The notes under the pieces were generated by a model that had not been told where the DNA came from, made no database searches, and was given only the letters and a program-made list of their open reading frames with translations. Position numbers and translations under genes: made by a program. From JAMXLO01 sp963812475 (GTDB taxonomy: Bacteria; Pseudomonadota; Alphaproteobacteria; Acetobacterales; Acetobacteraceae): a stretch of DNA of 64,000 nt. Below are positions 17,642-26,772 of the stretch, piece after piece (position 1 is the first letter of the stretch; the number at the start of each line of letters is the position of its first letter). The stretch covers positions 107,543-171,542 of the forward strand of contig CAWEVI010000063.1 of NCBI GenBank assembly GCA_963812475.1. Reading direction: 5' to 3'.

Positions 17642-18889
17642 CGGCACGTATCCTTGTCGTGGACGATGAGCCGGACCTGGAGGCGCTGATCGTCCAGCGC
17701 TTCCGGCGCCAGATTCGCGACGGGCAGTTCAGCTTCGTATTCGCCGACGATGGCGTGAACGCGTTGGCGATGCTGGCCGGTTCGCCCGATATCGACATGG
17801 TCATCACCGACATCAACATGCCGCGGATGGACGGGCTTACCCTGCTGGGCCTGCTGCAGGAGCGCGAGGACCTGATGTCCACGGTCATCGTCTCCGCCTA
17901 TGGCGACATGCCCAATATCCGCACGGCGATGAATCGCGGCGCGTTCGACTTCATCACCAAGCCGATCGATTTCGCCGACCTGGAAACCACCATCGGCAAA
18001 ACGCTGCGCAGCCTGGAGATCATTCGCAGCCACCAGCGTCGCCAGCAGGAAGCCGAGCGGGCGCGCGCGCAATTGTCGCGATATTTCTCACCGAATCTCG
18101 CCGACCGGCTGGCAGACGCCGCGGCGGATATCGACCTCGGCGTGCAGCGGCGCGACATCACGGCGATGTTCACGGACATCGCCGACTTCACGACGCTGGC
18201 GGAAAGCCTCGCCGCCGGCATGATCGGGCCGTTGCTGAACGAATACCTGGCCGGCATGACCGAGATCGTGTTCGATCATGGAGGCACCGTGGTGAAGATC
18301 ATCGGCGACGCGCTGAACGTGCTGTTCGGCGCCCCGACCGACCAGCCCGATCACGCGGCGCGCGCGGTCGCCTGCGCGATGGCGCTCGATGGCTACGCCG
18401 AGCGATTTCCGCGTCCGCTGGCGCGCCCAGGGGGTCGTGGTCGGAGCAACGCGCATCGGGATCAATTCCGGTCCGGCGCTGGTCGGCAGTTTTGGCGGCG
18501 GCCGCTTCTTCGACTACACCGCCTATGGCGACACCATCAACATCGCCGCGCAACTCGAAGACGCCAACAAGCAGCTTGGCACCCGCATCTGCGTCAGCGG
18601 CAGCGTGATCGAGCGCATCCCCGATTTCCGGGGGCGCCCGGTCGGCCGCGTTATCCTGCGCGGCCGCCATGAGGCCATTCCGGCGCATGAGCCGATAACG
18701 GCGGAGCGCCACGCCAATGCGCTGACCGCTGCGTATCTGGATGCATTCATCCGAGCGGAGGCCTGCGATCCTACCGCGCTGTCTGCCTTCGCGGTCCTGC
18801 TTGGACGCGACAGCGCTGACGGGCTGGTGAGTTTTCATTTGAAGCGTCTGCTCGGTGGTGCCATCGGCGTTTCGGTCGCGCTCGAATGA
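17638..18889 (+). pseudogene. Receiver-adenylate cyclase (class III), frameshifted
   Basis: The frame from GTG 17638 (overlapping the preceding TGA) encodes a complete receiver (VVDDEPDLEAL, MVITDINMPRMDG, DFITKPIDFAD), a short helical linker and the front half of a class III cyclase (AMFTDIADFTTLAESL with metal Asp, KIIGDALNVLFGAP). The cyclase continues in another frame (RWRAQGVVVGATRIGINSGP, RFFDYTAYGDTINIAAQLED) up to 18889. One extra base near 18409 (tttccgcg) explains the break. The transition-state NxxxR motif reads NIAAQ, so the usual Arg is Gln. It is either a decaying gene or a sequencing error in a cyclase of doubtful activity. Confidence 0.8.
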
Positions 18890-18944
18890 CAGGGCGCGGG
18901 TATCGCGGGATACGACCTGGTGCGGGGCCGCGCGGGGTAAGCCG

Positions 18945-21900
18945 ATGAGTACGACGCGGGACGAGACGGTCGCCGGGTTGCGGCGCGCGAACGCGGCGTT
19001 GCAACGGCAGCTCGACGATCAACGTGCCGAACGCGATGCGGCGCTGGCGCGAGAGGCGGCGTTGGCCGATGTGCTGGAGATCATCAACCGCTCACCGGGC
19101 GATCCGCAACCGGTGTTCGAAGCGGTGCTCGAGAAGGCAATGCGGCTCTGCGGCGCGGCGTTCGGCTCTCTCTACGCTGGCCCCGGCCAACACTTCCAAG
19201 CCGTAACTCATCGCGGCATTCCCGCAGCTTTCGCCGATTATAGAGCGACGCATCCGCCGGCGAGCCAACCCGGAAGTCCCTTTGCCCGGATGATTGAAAC
19301 AAGGCGGCCGGTGCAAAGTGCGGACATGTTGACCGAGGAGCTGTACCAGACCGGCGAAGAAAGCATCCGCGCTCTGGTAGAGCTCGGTGGCGCGCGCACT
19401 GCCCTTATCGTGCCGCTCCTCAAAGACGAAGCTGTACTCGGTGTCATCGGGATCTACCGCCAGGAGGTTGGGGTTTTCAGCGAAGAGCAGATTGCGCTGC
19501 TCGAGAGTTTCGCCGCTCAGGCGGTCATTGCCATGGAGAATGCGCGGCTGATCACCGAGCAGCGTGAGGCATTGGAGCGGCAGACAGCTACGGCTGAGGT
19601 CCTGCAGGTGATCAACGCCTCGCCCGGAAAACTGGAACCTGTGTTTGATGCGATTCTAGTGAAAGCAATGCGTCTCTGCGAAGCAGCGTTTGGGATGTTC
19701 AATGCCTACGACGGAACGTCATTCCAAACGGTGGTCGCACACGGGGTTCCCGCTGCGTTCGCGGCGTTCAGGGCGACGCATCCGCCGGTCGCTCATCCTG
19801 GCAGCCCTTTTGGCCGTGCGTTTGAAACACGGCGCCCGGTCCATGTCGTCGATTGGTTGGAAGAGCCAATATACAAAGCAGGGACTCCGGGGGGGCGCGC
19901 GATAGCCGATCTAGGTGGGGCACGTACGGTTCTGAATGTGCCGCTGGTCAAAGACACGACTATGTTGGGGATGATCTCATTCTACCGTCAGCAGGTAAAG
20001 CCGTTTTCGGAAACACACATCTCGCTGTTGGAGAACTTCGCCGCCCAGGCGGTGATTGCGATGGAGAACGCGCGGCTGCTGACCGAACAGCGCGAGGCGC
20101 TGGAGCAGCAGACCGCGACCGCCGAGGTGCTGCAGGTGATCAACGCCTCGCCCGGCAATCTGGCGCCGGTGTTCGATGCGGTGCTGGAAAAGGCAATGCG
20201 GCTATGCGAAGCGGCGTTCGGTTCGCTCTACGCTGGCCCCAACGAAAGCTTCGAGGCGGTGACCCATCGCGGCATTCCCGCCGCTTTCGCCGATTTCAGA
20301 GCAACGCATCCGCCGGCAAGCCAACCCGGAAGTCCCTTCGCCCGGATGCTTGAAACAAAGCGGCCGGTGCAAAGTGCTGATATGTTGGCCGAGGAGCTGT
20401 ACCAGACTGGCGAAGAAAGTATCCGGGCTCTGGTTGAGCTCGGCGGTGCGCGCACTGCGCTGATCGTGCCACTCCTCAAAGACGAGGCTGTACTCGGTGT
20501 CATCGGGATCTACCGGCAGGAAGTCCGACCTTTCAGTGACAAGCAGATCGCACTATTGGAGAACTTCGCGGCACAGGCGGTGATCGCGATGGAAAACGCG
20601 CGGCTGCTCGGAGAGTTGCGCCAGCGCACCGGCGATCTGGAGGAATCACTCGAATACCAGACCGCAACCAGCGAGGTGCTCAAGGTTATCAGCCGGTCGA
20701 CCTTTGATCTGCAACCGGTGCTCGACACACTGGTCGAGACCGCTGCCCGACTTTGCGCCGCCGAAATGGCCATAATCGGCCGTCGACAGGACGAGTTGTG
20801 GGAGTTTGCGGCAGGTTTCGGATTTCCCCCGGAATATGAGGCATTTGAAAAGTCGCATGGGCCTGGACCGATTGACCTGGACTCGCCCAGCGTCGGATGG
20901 AGGACGATACGTGAAGGCCGCGTCGTGCACATTCATGACGTGACCACCGTCGCCGGCTATCCGGACGCATCGATCACGTTGGCGAAGCAGCGCACAACCC
21001 TCGGCGTGCCAATGCTGCGCGAAGGAGAAACGATCGGCATCCTGGTGGTCGCCCGCCAACGGGTGGAGCCGTTTACCGACCGGCAGATCGAGCTTGTCGG
21101 CACATTCGCCGATCAGGCCGTGATCGCAATCGAAAATACGCGCCTGCTGACCGAACAGCGCGAGGCGCTGGAGCAGCAAACCGCGACGGCCGAGGTGTTG
21201 GAGGTGATCAACGCGTCGCCAGGCGATCTCGCGTCGGTGTTTGATGCGATGCTGGAAAAGGCGATGCGGCTATGCGGAGCCGCATTCGGCAGCATGTACA
21301 CCTATGACGGGGAGCGATTCCATACTACGGCAACGCGGGGTGTGCCCACAGCCTACGCCGAGTATCGCGCGATCAACGCACCGGTGGTGCGGTCCGGCAA
21401 CCCCATCACGCGACTTCTGGAATCAAGACACTCCCTTCAGGTTCTGGATATGACGTCCGAGGACCTCTACCGCGGCGGTGATCCCGATATGTGCGCGATG
21501 GTGGACCTGGGCGGCACGCGCACGATCCTTGCCGTGCCGCTCCTCAAAGAGGAGTCCGTGCTGGGCGTCATCACGATCTACCGCCAGGAGGTGCGAGCCT
21601 TCTCCGACAAGCAGATCGCGCTGTTGGAGAACTTTGCCGCCCAGGCCGTGGTCGCGATGGAGAATGCGCGGCTGATTGCCGAACAGCGCGAGGCGCTGGA
21701 ACAGCAGACCGCCACGACCGAGGTACTGCAGGTGATCAACGCCTCGCCCGGCAATCTTTCGCCGGTGTTCGATGCGATGCTGGAGAAGTGCATGCGGCTA
21801 TGCGAGGCGGCGTTCGGCTCGCTCTACACATATGACGGCGAGCGCTTCAATTCCGCGGCGCAGCGCGGCGTTCCCACCGCATATGCCGAGTTCAGGGCGG

Positions 21901-24017
21901 ATACACCGCCGGTCCCGGTATCCGGCAGCACGTTCGCGCGAGCCATCGAGACAGGGCGTCCGCTCCAGGTCGTGGATCTGATGGCCGCCGAACCTTACCT
22001 CGCCGGCAACCCGAACACGCGTGCGATGGTCGAGCTTGGCGGCATACGCACGATACTTACGGTGCCTCTTTGCAAGGACAGGGCGGTGCTCGGGTTCATC
22101 ACGGTCTATCGGCAGGAAGTGCGCGCGTTCTCCGCCAAGCAGATCGCACTCGTGGAGAACTTCGCCGCCCAGGCAGTGATTGCGATGGAGAACGCACGCC
22201 TGCTGGGCGATCTGCGCCAGCGCACCGGCGATCTGCAGGAGGCGCTGGAGTATCAGACCGTGACCAGCGACGTGCTGAAGGTGATCAGCCGGTCGGCATT
22301 CGATTTGAACACCGTTTTGCAGACCGTTGTCGCTGCCGCTGTCAATCTCTGCCGGGCGGAACGGGCAAGCCTCTATCGATATCGGGACGGCAGATGTCAT
22401 TTTGAGGTCGGCCACAACAACCTGCCCGAGTACGAGGCGCTGGAGCGCAACGCGCCGATCGCCGCGGGCCCGGAAACCCTGGTCGGCCGGACGATGCAGG
22501 AACGACGGACCGTCCAGATCGTCGACGCACTGAGCGATCCTAATTATGGACCAAAAGGTGAGGCCCGGATTGGCGATATCAGGTCGATGCTGGGTGTTCC
22601 GCTGCTGCGGGACGGCGTGCTGATCGGGGTTTTTGGCCTGGCCAGGACCGTGGCCGAGCCATTCACCGACCGACAGGTCGAACTTGTCACCACCTTCGCG
22701 GACCAGGCGGTGATCGCGATCGAGAACGCCCGCCTGCTGGGCGAACTTCAGGCGCGCACCGACGAACTGGCGCAACGCCAGACAGAACTGCGCGTCACCT
22801 TCGAGAACATGGGCGACGGCGTGGCCATGTTCGACGAGACGCCGCGCCTGGTGGCGTGGAACCGCAAATTTCAGGAAATCCTCGACATGCCCGACGAGCT
22901 GCTCGCCGGGCAGCGCACCTTCGCCGAATATATCCGCTACCTTAGCGAACGGGGCGAGTTCGGCGCGGGGATCGACCCGGAAGTCCAGCTTCGCAGTCTG
23001 ACCGAGAAGGCCGGCCACCATTATTCCTACGAACGCGCGCGGCCGGACGGCAGGGTGATCGAGGTCCGCCACAATCCTGTGCCAGGCGGCGGGTTCGTCT
23101 GGATCTATGCCGACATCACCGAGCGCAAGCGGAACGAGGCGCAGATAAGCGCGGCGCGCGACGCGGCCGAACAGGCAAGCCGCACGATCGATGCCGCCTA
23201 CCGCGAACTCAAGGCGGCACAGGCCAATCTGATCCAGGCCGAGAAGATGGCCTCGTTGGGACAACTCACCGCCGGCATCGCCCATGAGATCAAGAACCCG
23301 CTGAACTTCGTCAACAACTTCGCCATTCTGTCGGTCGAACTGTTGGACGAACTCAAAGAGACAGCCGCGCCGGCGCTGGCTGCGCTTGGCGATGAAAAGC
23401 GCGCCGATGTGGACGAGATCGTCGGATTGCTCACGAGCAATCTGGAGAAGATCACCGATCATGGGCGGCGCGCCGACGGCATTGTCAAAAGTATGCTGGA
23501 ACACTCGCGCGGTGGCTCCGGCGAACGCCGGCACGTCGATCTCAACGTGCTGGTCGAGGAGGCGCTCAACCTCGCCTTTCACGGCGCCCGCGCTCAGGAC
23601 CAGAGCTTCAACATCACGCTCGTACGCGATCTCGACCCGGCCATCGCTCCGATCGAGCTGGTGCCGCAGGATATGACGCGGGTGTTGCTGAACCTGTTCA
23701 GCAACGGCTTCTATGCCGCCTCCAAACGCCGGTCAGGGCCGGCAACCAACGTCGAGCCGACACTCAAGATCACGACCAGCGAGCTTGGCGACACGGTCGA
23801 GGTCCGCGTGCGCGACAACGGCACCGGCATCTCGACCGAGATCAAGGACAAGCTGTTTCAGCCATTCTTCACCACAAAGCCGACCGGCGAGGGCACCGGC
23901 CTCGGCCTGTCGATCAGCTACGACATCGTCACGCAGCAGCACGGGGGCGTCATCACGGTTGACAGCGAGGTTGGCGAGTACACCGAGTTCACGATACGCC
24001 TTCCACGCAACAGATAG
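18945..24017 (+). CDS. Giant seven-GAF/PAS sensor histidine kinase
   Basis: A 1690-aa cytoplasmic kinase. A short N-terminal coiled coil (LRRANAALQRQLDDQRAERD) leads into seven GAF domains separated by linkers of the type EQREALEQQTATAEVLQVIN or LRQRTGDLQEALEYQT at a ~176-185-residue period. Then come a PAS-7-like domain (~1280-1400, ENMGDGVAMFDETPRLVAWN), a coiled coil and the kinase core with His ~1447 (GIAHEIKNPLNFVNN), VRDNGTGIS and GTGLGLSISYDIV. GAFs 1 and 3 are very similar at the DNA level (offset 1056 bases). ATG 18945 (MSTTRDETVAG) is preferred over an upstream in-frame start. The kinase core resembles that of the 12921-17495 protein, so the two are paralogues. Confidence 0.92.
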   Translation: MSTTRDETVAGLRRANAALQRQLDDQRAERDAALAREAALADVLEIINRSPGDPQPVFEAVLEKAMRLCGAAFGSLYAGPGQHFQAVTHRGIPAAFADYRATHPPASQPGSPFARMIETRRPVQSADMLTEELYQTGEESIRALVELGGARTALIVPLLKDEAVLGVIGIYRQEVGVFSEEQIALLESFAAQAVIAMENARLITEQREALERQTATAEVLQVINASPGKLEPVFDAILVKAMRLCEAAFGMFNAYDGTSFQTVVAHGVPAAFAAFRATHPPVAHPGSPFGRAFETRRPVHVVDWLEEPIYKAGTPGGRAIADLGGARTVLNVPLVKDTTMLGMISFYRQQVKPFSETHISLLENFAAQAVIAMENARLLTEQREALEQQTATAEVLQVINASPGNLAPVFDAVLEKAMRLCEAAFGSLYAGPNESFEAVTHRGIPAAFADFRATHPPASQPGSPFARMLETKRPVQSADMLAEELYQTGEESIRALVELGGARTALIVPLLKDEAVLGVIGIYRQEVRPFSDKQIALLENFAAQAVIAMENARLLGELRQRTGDLEESLEYQTATSEVLKVISRSTFDLQPVLDTLVETAARLCAAEMAIIGRRQDELWEFAAGFGFPPEYEAFEKSHGPGPIDLDSPSVGWRTIREGRVVHIHDVTTVAGYPDASITLAKQRTTLGVPMLREGETIGILVVARQRVEPFTDRQIELVGTFADQAVIAIENTRLLTEQREALEQQTATAEVLEVINASPGDLASVFDAMLEKAMRLCGAAFGSMYTYDGERFHTTATRGVPTAYAEYRAINAPVVRSGNPITRLLESRHSLQVLDMTSEDLYRGGDPDMCAMVDLGGTRTILAVPLLKEESVLGVITIYRQEVRAFSDKQIALLENFAAQAVVAMENARLIAEQREALEQQTATTEVLQVINASPGNLSPVFDAMLEKCMRLCEAAFGSLYTYDGERFNSAAQRGVPTAYAEFRADTPPVPVSGSTFARAIETGRPLQVVDLMAAEPYLAGNPNTRAMVELGGIRTILTVPLCKDRAVLGFITVYRQEVRAFSAKQIALVENFAAQAVIAMENARLLGDLRQRTGDLQEALEYQTVTSDVLKVISRSAFDLNTVLQTVVAAAVNLCRAERASLYRYRDGRCHFEVGHNNLPEYEALERNAPIAAGPETLVGRTMQERRTVQIVDALSDPNYGPKGEARIGDIRSMLGVPLLRDGVLIGVFGLARTVAEPFTDRQVELVTTFADQAVIAIENARLLGELQARTDELAQRQTELRVTFENMGDGVAMFDETPRLVAWNRKFQEILDMPDELLAGQRTFAEYIRYLSERGEFGAGIDPEVQLRSLTEKAGHHYSYERARPDGRVIEVRHNPVPGGGFVWIYADITERKRNEAQISAARDAAEQASRTIDAAYRELKAAQANLIQAEKMASLGQLTAGIAHEIKNPLNFVNNFAILSVELLDELKETAAPALAALGDEKRADVDEIVGLLTSNLEKITDHGRRADGIVKSMLEHSRGGSGERRHVDLNVLVEEALNLAFHGARAQDQSFNITLVRDLDPAIAPIELVPQDMTRVLLNLFSNGFYAASKRRSGPATNVEPTLKITTSELGDTVEVRVRDNGTGISTEIKDKLFQPFFTTKPTGEGTGLGLSISYDIVTQQHGGVITVDSEVGEYTEFTIRLPRNR

Positions 24018-24032
24018 GGGGTGGCAGGCGTC

Positions 24033-25310
24033 CTACGCGCGCAGGATCGTCCGTCCGGCGTAGCGCGCGGCCGGCCCAAGCGCCGCCTCGATGCGCATCA
24101 ACTGGTTGTACTTCGCCGTCCGGTCACTGCGCGACAGGCTGCCGGTCTTGATCTGCCCGCAGTTGGTGGCCACCGCCAGATCGGCGATCGTCGCATCCTC
24201 GGTCTCGCCCGAACGGTGGCTCATCACGCAGCGGAAGCCGGCCTTGTGCGCGATCTCCATTGTCTCCAGAGTTTCGGACAGCGTGCCGATCTGATTGACC
24301 TTGATCAGGATCGCATTGGCCGAATTCTCTTCGATGCCGCGCCGCAGCCGCTCCGGATTGGTGACGAACAGGTCGTCGCCGACGATCTGGATCTTGTTGC
24401 CGAGCGTCGCCGTCATAAGCTTCCAGCCGGCCCAGTCGTCTTCGGCACAGCCATCCTCGATCGACACGATCGGATAGTGGCCGACAAGCGCCTCGTAGTA
24501 GCGAACCATGCCCTCGGCATCGAGCGTCCTGCCCTCGCCGGCCAGCACGTATTTACCGTCCTTGAAGAACTCGCTGGACGCCGGATCCAGCGCGAAGGTC
24601 ACGTCTTCGCCCGGTCGATAGCCAGCCCTCTCGCATGCCTTGGCAATGAACCCCAGCGCCTCGTCGGCCGATTTCAGGTTCGGTGCGAATCCGCCCTCGT
24701 CACCGACATTGGTATTGTGCCCGGCGTCGTGCAGTCCCTTCTTCAGGGCAGCAAAAATCTCCGAACCCATACGCACGCCATCGGCCACCGTGCCGGCGCC
24801 GACCGGCATGATCATGAACTCCTGGATGTCGATCGGATTGTCGGCATGCACGCCGCCGTTGACGATGTTCATCTGTGGCACCGGCAGCGTGCGCGCATAG
24901 ACGCCGCCCACATAGCGATACAGCGGCAGTCCCAGTTCGACCGCAGCCGCCTTCGCCACCGCGAGCGACACGGCGAGGATCGCGTTGGCGCCGAGGCGCG
25001 ATTTGTTTGCGGTGCCGTCAAGGTCGATCAGAATTTCGTCGATCTTCACCTGTTCGGTCGGGTCCATCCCGCCAATCGCATCGAATATCTCGCCCTCTAT
25101 GTTGCCGACGGCCGTCAGTACACCCTTGCCGGCGAAGCGCCCCGCATCGTCGTCGCGCAGTTCAACCGCCTCATGCGCGCCGGTGGAAGCGCCGGAGGGA
25201 ACCGCGGCGCGGCCGATCGCACCGCTGTCCAGCACAACGTCGGCTTCGACGGTGGGATTGCCGCGGCTGTCGAGGATTTCGCGGGCGATGATGTCGACGA
25301 TGTCGGCCAT
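24033..25310 (-). CDS. eno: Enolase
   Basis: A 425-aa glycolytic enzyme interconverting 2-phosphoglycerate and phosphoenolpyruvate. Start at MADIVDIIAREILDSRGNPT, the standard N-terminus. Signature regions include VPSGASTGAHEA, the metal-ligand stretch SIEDGCAEDDW, the catalytic-Lys segment ANAILIKVNQIGTL and the family signature SHRSGETEDATIADLAVA. It runs convergently into the large kinase gene with only 15 bases between the stops. A REP-like palindrome lies upstream. Confidence 0.97.
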   Translation of the reverse strand: MADIVDIIAREILDSRGNPTVEADVVLDSGAIGRAAVPSGASTGAHEAVELRDDDAGRFAGKGVLTAVGNIEGEIFDAIGGMDPTEQVKIDEILIDLDGTANKSRLGANAILAVSLAVAKAAAVELGLPLYRYVGGVYARTLPVPQMNIVNGGVHADNPIDIQEFMIMPVGAGTVADGVRMGSEIFAALKKGLHDAGHNTNVGDEGGFAPNLKSADEALGFIAKACERAGYRPGEDVTFALDPASSEFFKDGKYVLAGEGRTLDAEGMVRYYEALVGHYPIVSIEDGCAEDDWAGWKLMTATLGNKIQIVGDDLFVTNPERLRRGIEENSANAILIKVNQIGTLSETLETMEIAHKAGFRCVMSHRSGETEDATIADLAVATNCGQIKTGSLSRSDRTAKYNQLMRIEAALGPAARYAGRTILRA

Positions 25311-25332
25311 ATTGGGGCTCCCTGCTGTTCGG

Positions 25333-25419
25333 CATGGCCGGTACCTGACCCGGCCATCCACGTCTTTGCCAAGTGCACACAGGCAGATCGTGGGATGGCC
25401 GGCACAAGATCGGCCGTGG
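25333..25419. repeat. REP-like palindrome upstream of eno
   Basis: Arms 25333-25366 (catggccgg...cggccatccacgtc) and 25381-25419 (...gggatggccgg...cggccgtgg) are inverted copies, and each is itself partly palindromic around GGCCGG. The same word set (catggccg / cggccatgacgtg) recurs at 56586-56632, so this is a dispersed family within the genome. Confidence 0.65.
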
Positions 25420-25422
25420 CGA

Positions 25423-26041
25423 TTATGGCACAGCCGGTGAATTCTTCCTTAACCCATCTCGACGACGCAACACGTCCAGTCGATAACCGTCCTCCTGATA
25501 GTGGGCCTGCGACGACAGCCACCCCTGTGTCAGTTCAATGAAAATACGACCCGCTTCGTCGCCCGTGCAAGGGTCGCCTGAACGACCGCGCCAGTTTACC
25601 AGCAGCACCAGGCCGTCCGCCTCAAGCGTGGCAAAGGTCCGATCGGCCAAGGCGATGATGTCCGCGGGGGAGAGAAAATACAGCACCTCGGACAAAACAA
25701 TCAGATCGAAAACGTCATCGGGCCATTCGTGCGGCACCTGCATTCGCTGAAATCGAACCCAGGGCTGATCGGCACACGTCATACGCGCGGTCGTGAGCGC
25801 CTGCTCGACAACGTCCACCCCCAACAGCGCGTCGCAGCGGACTGCCAGGAGCCGCGTCAGGTCCTGCGATTGAACAGCCGGGCTCAAAGCCTGAGCGAAA
25901 TCTGCGGTCCCCAAGCGCCTCAATGGTTTTGCGGTATTTCCCTTGTTCATACCGGCTTGTACGAAACTGCCAGGGGTCTGGACTCGCGTCGTAGAGACGC
26001 TGGAAATGCGCGGGACCGCGCGACCTTCGATGGACACTCAT
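25423..26041 (-). pseudogene. NodS-like class I SAM methyltransferase, frameshifted
   Basis: The N-terminal part starts at ATG 26041 (overlapping the PIG-L stop, ATGA) and reads FQRLYDASPDPWQFRTSRYE...FRSGFEPGCSIAG, including the SAM motif I region. The remainder is in another frame, LTRLLAVRCDALLGVDVVEQ, then FDLIVLSEVLYFLSPADI and a good C-terminal domain to 25423. One extra base near 25888 (minus-strand gcaggacc) accounts for the switch. Full repaired length is about 205 aa, normal for the family. Such enzymes are found beside or fused to PIG-L deacetylases, so a function modifying a deacetylated amino sugar is plausible. Confidence 0.75.
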
Positions 26042-26772
26042 GGCGACAGGAACGTTTCCCACGGCTCATCAAACGCGCGAAGCAGCGCAGTCGGCAACGC
26101 AAACCCCGCCGGATCGTCGGTGATGAGCTGACCATATTGCGAGGCATGTGCGTGGATGGCGCGCCGCTTGACGGCCAAGTACGGTGCAATGTCCAACCGC
26201 CATCCGCGCACCGTCGTTTCCTCGATCGGCGTATCAGCGGCGAGCGTCCATCCCCACACCGGGTAACCGAGCCGCGCGATCCCGGTGACACGGGCGGTTT
26301 CGCACGCGATCTTTGCAGCAGCCTCGTGGTCACAGTGAGGATCGAAACGCCATGGCGCCACGATCGTTGTGCAGCCGAACGTTCGGACGAGGTCTGCCAG
26401 CCGCCGCACGACAGCATCGAATGCGGGACCTGTGTGCGGCGCCTTGGTGTCCTGTTCGCGCAAAAACATGAGCCGCTCGACCGGCAGACCCAGGATCCGC
26501 ACAGCCTGTGTTACCTCCGCCTCGCGCACCGATATCAACCGCACCGGCGGGAAGAGCCGGGAGCCGGGATGGGAGCCGCTGCCGTCGGTCAAGACCGCCA
26601 CCAACGGCGGTCGCGCTCCCGCACAACAGGCGGCGATAAGACCGCCGCATCCGAGGCTTTCATCGTCGGGATGCGGCGCAAGGATCAGGCATGGTCCAGC
26701 CCCGATCACCTCGTCGAGTGATCCGATCGGCAGAACTCGCCAGAGCTTATGAATCTGAGCCGCCGAAATCAC
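26038..26772 (-). CDS. PIG-L family deacetylase
   Basis: A 244-aa zinc-dependent N-acetyl-glycan deacetylase (LmbE-like). The zinc motif LAPHPDDESLGCGGL lies near residue 28-42 and the downstream His pair in APWRFDPHCDHEAAA near 140. I use GTG 26772, which overlaps the stop of the preceding acyl-CoA dehydrogenase gene (GTGA); the longer in-frame version would run through that gene. It overlaps the methyltransferase start by four bases, so this is a coupled operon. Likely substrate: an N-acetylglucosaminyl compound made with the neighbouring glycosyltransferase. Confidence 0.88.
   Translation of the reverse strand: MISAAQIHKLWRVLPIGSLDEVIGAGPCLILAPHPDDESLGCGGLIAACCAGARPPLVAVLTDGSGSHPGSRLFPPVRLISVREAEVTQAVRILGLPVERLMFLREQDTKAPHTGPAFDAVVRRLADLVRTFGCTTIVAPWRFDPHCDHEAAAKIACETARVTGIARLGYPVWGWTLAADTPIEETTVRGWRLDIAPYLAVKRRAIHAHASQYGQLITDDPAGFALPTALLRAFDEPWETFLSP

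Noticed and set aside
21798..23582. 594-codon minus-strand open frame opposite the second giant kinase
   Set aside because: Lies wholly over GAF, PAS and kinase coding sequence; composition-driven, no family features.
12921..24017. Tandem repeats that might be taken for a repeat array or CRISPR
   Set aside because: The periodicity is codon-based (~530-560 bases) and reflects repeated GAF domains and linkers; no CRISPR array is present in the window.
24021..25541. 506-codon plus-strand open frame opposite enolase
   Set aside because: Antisense to a canonical eno gene and without recognisable domains.
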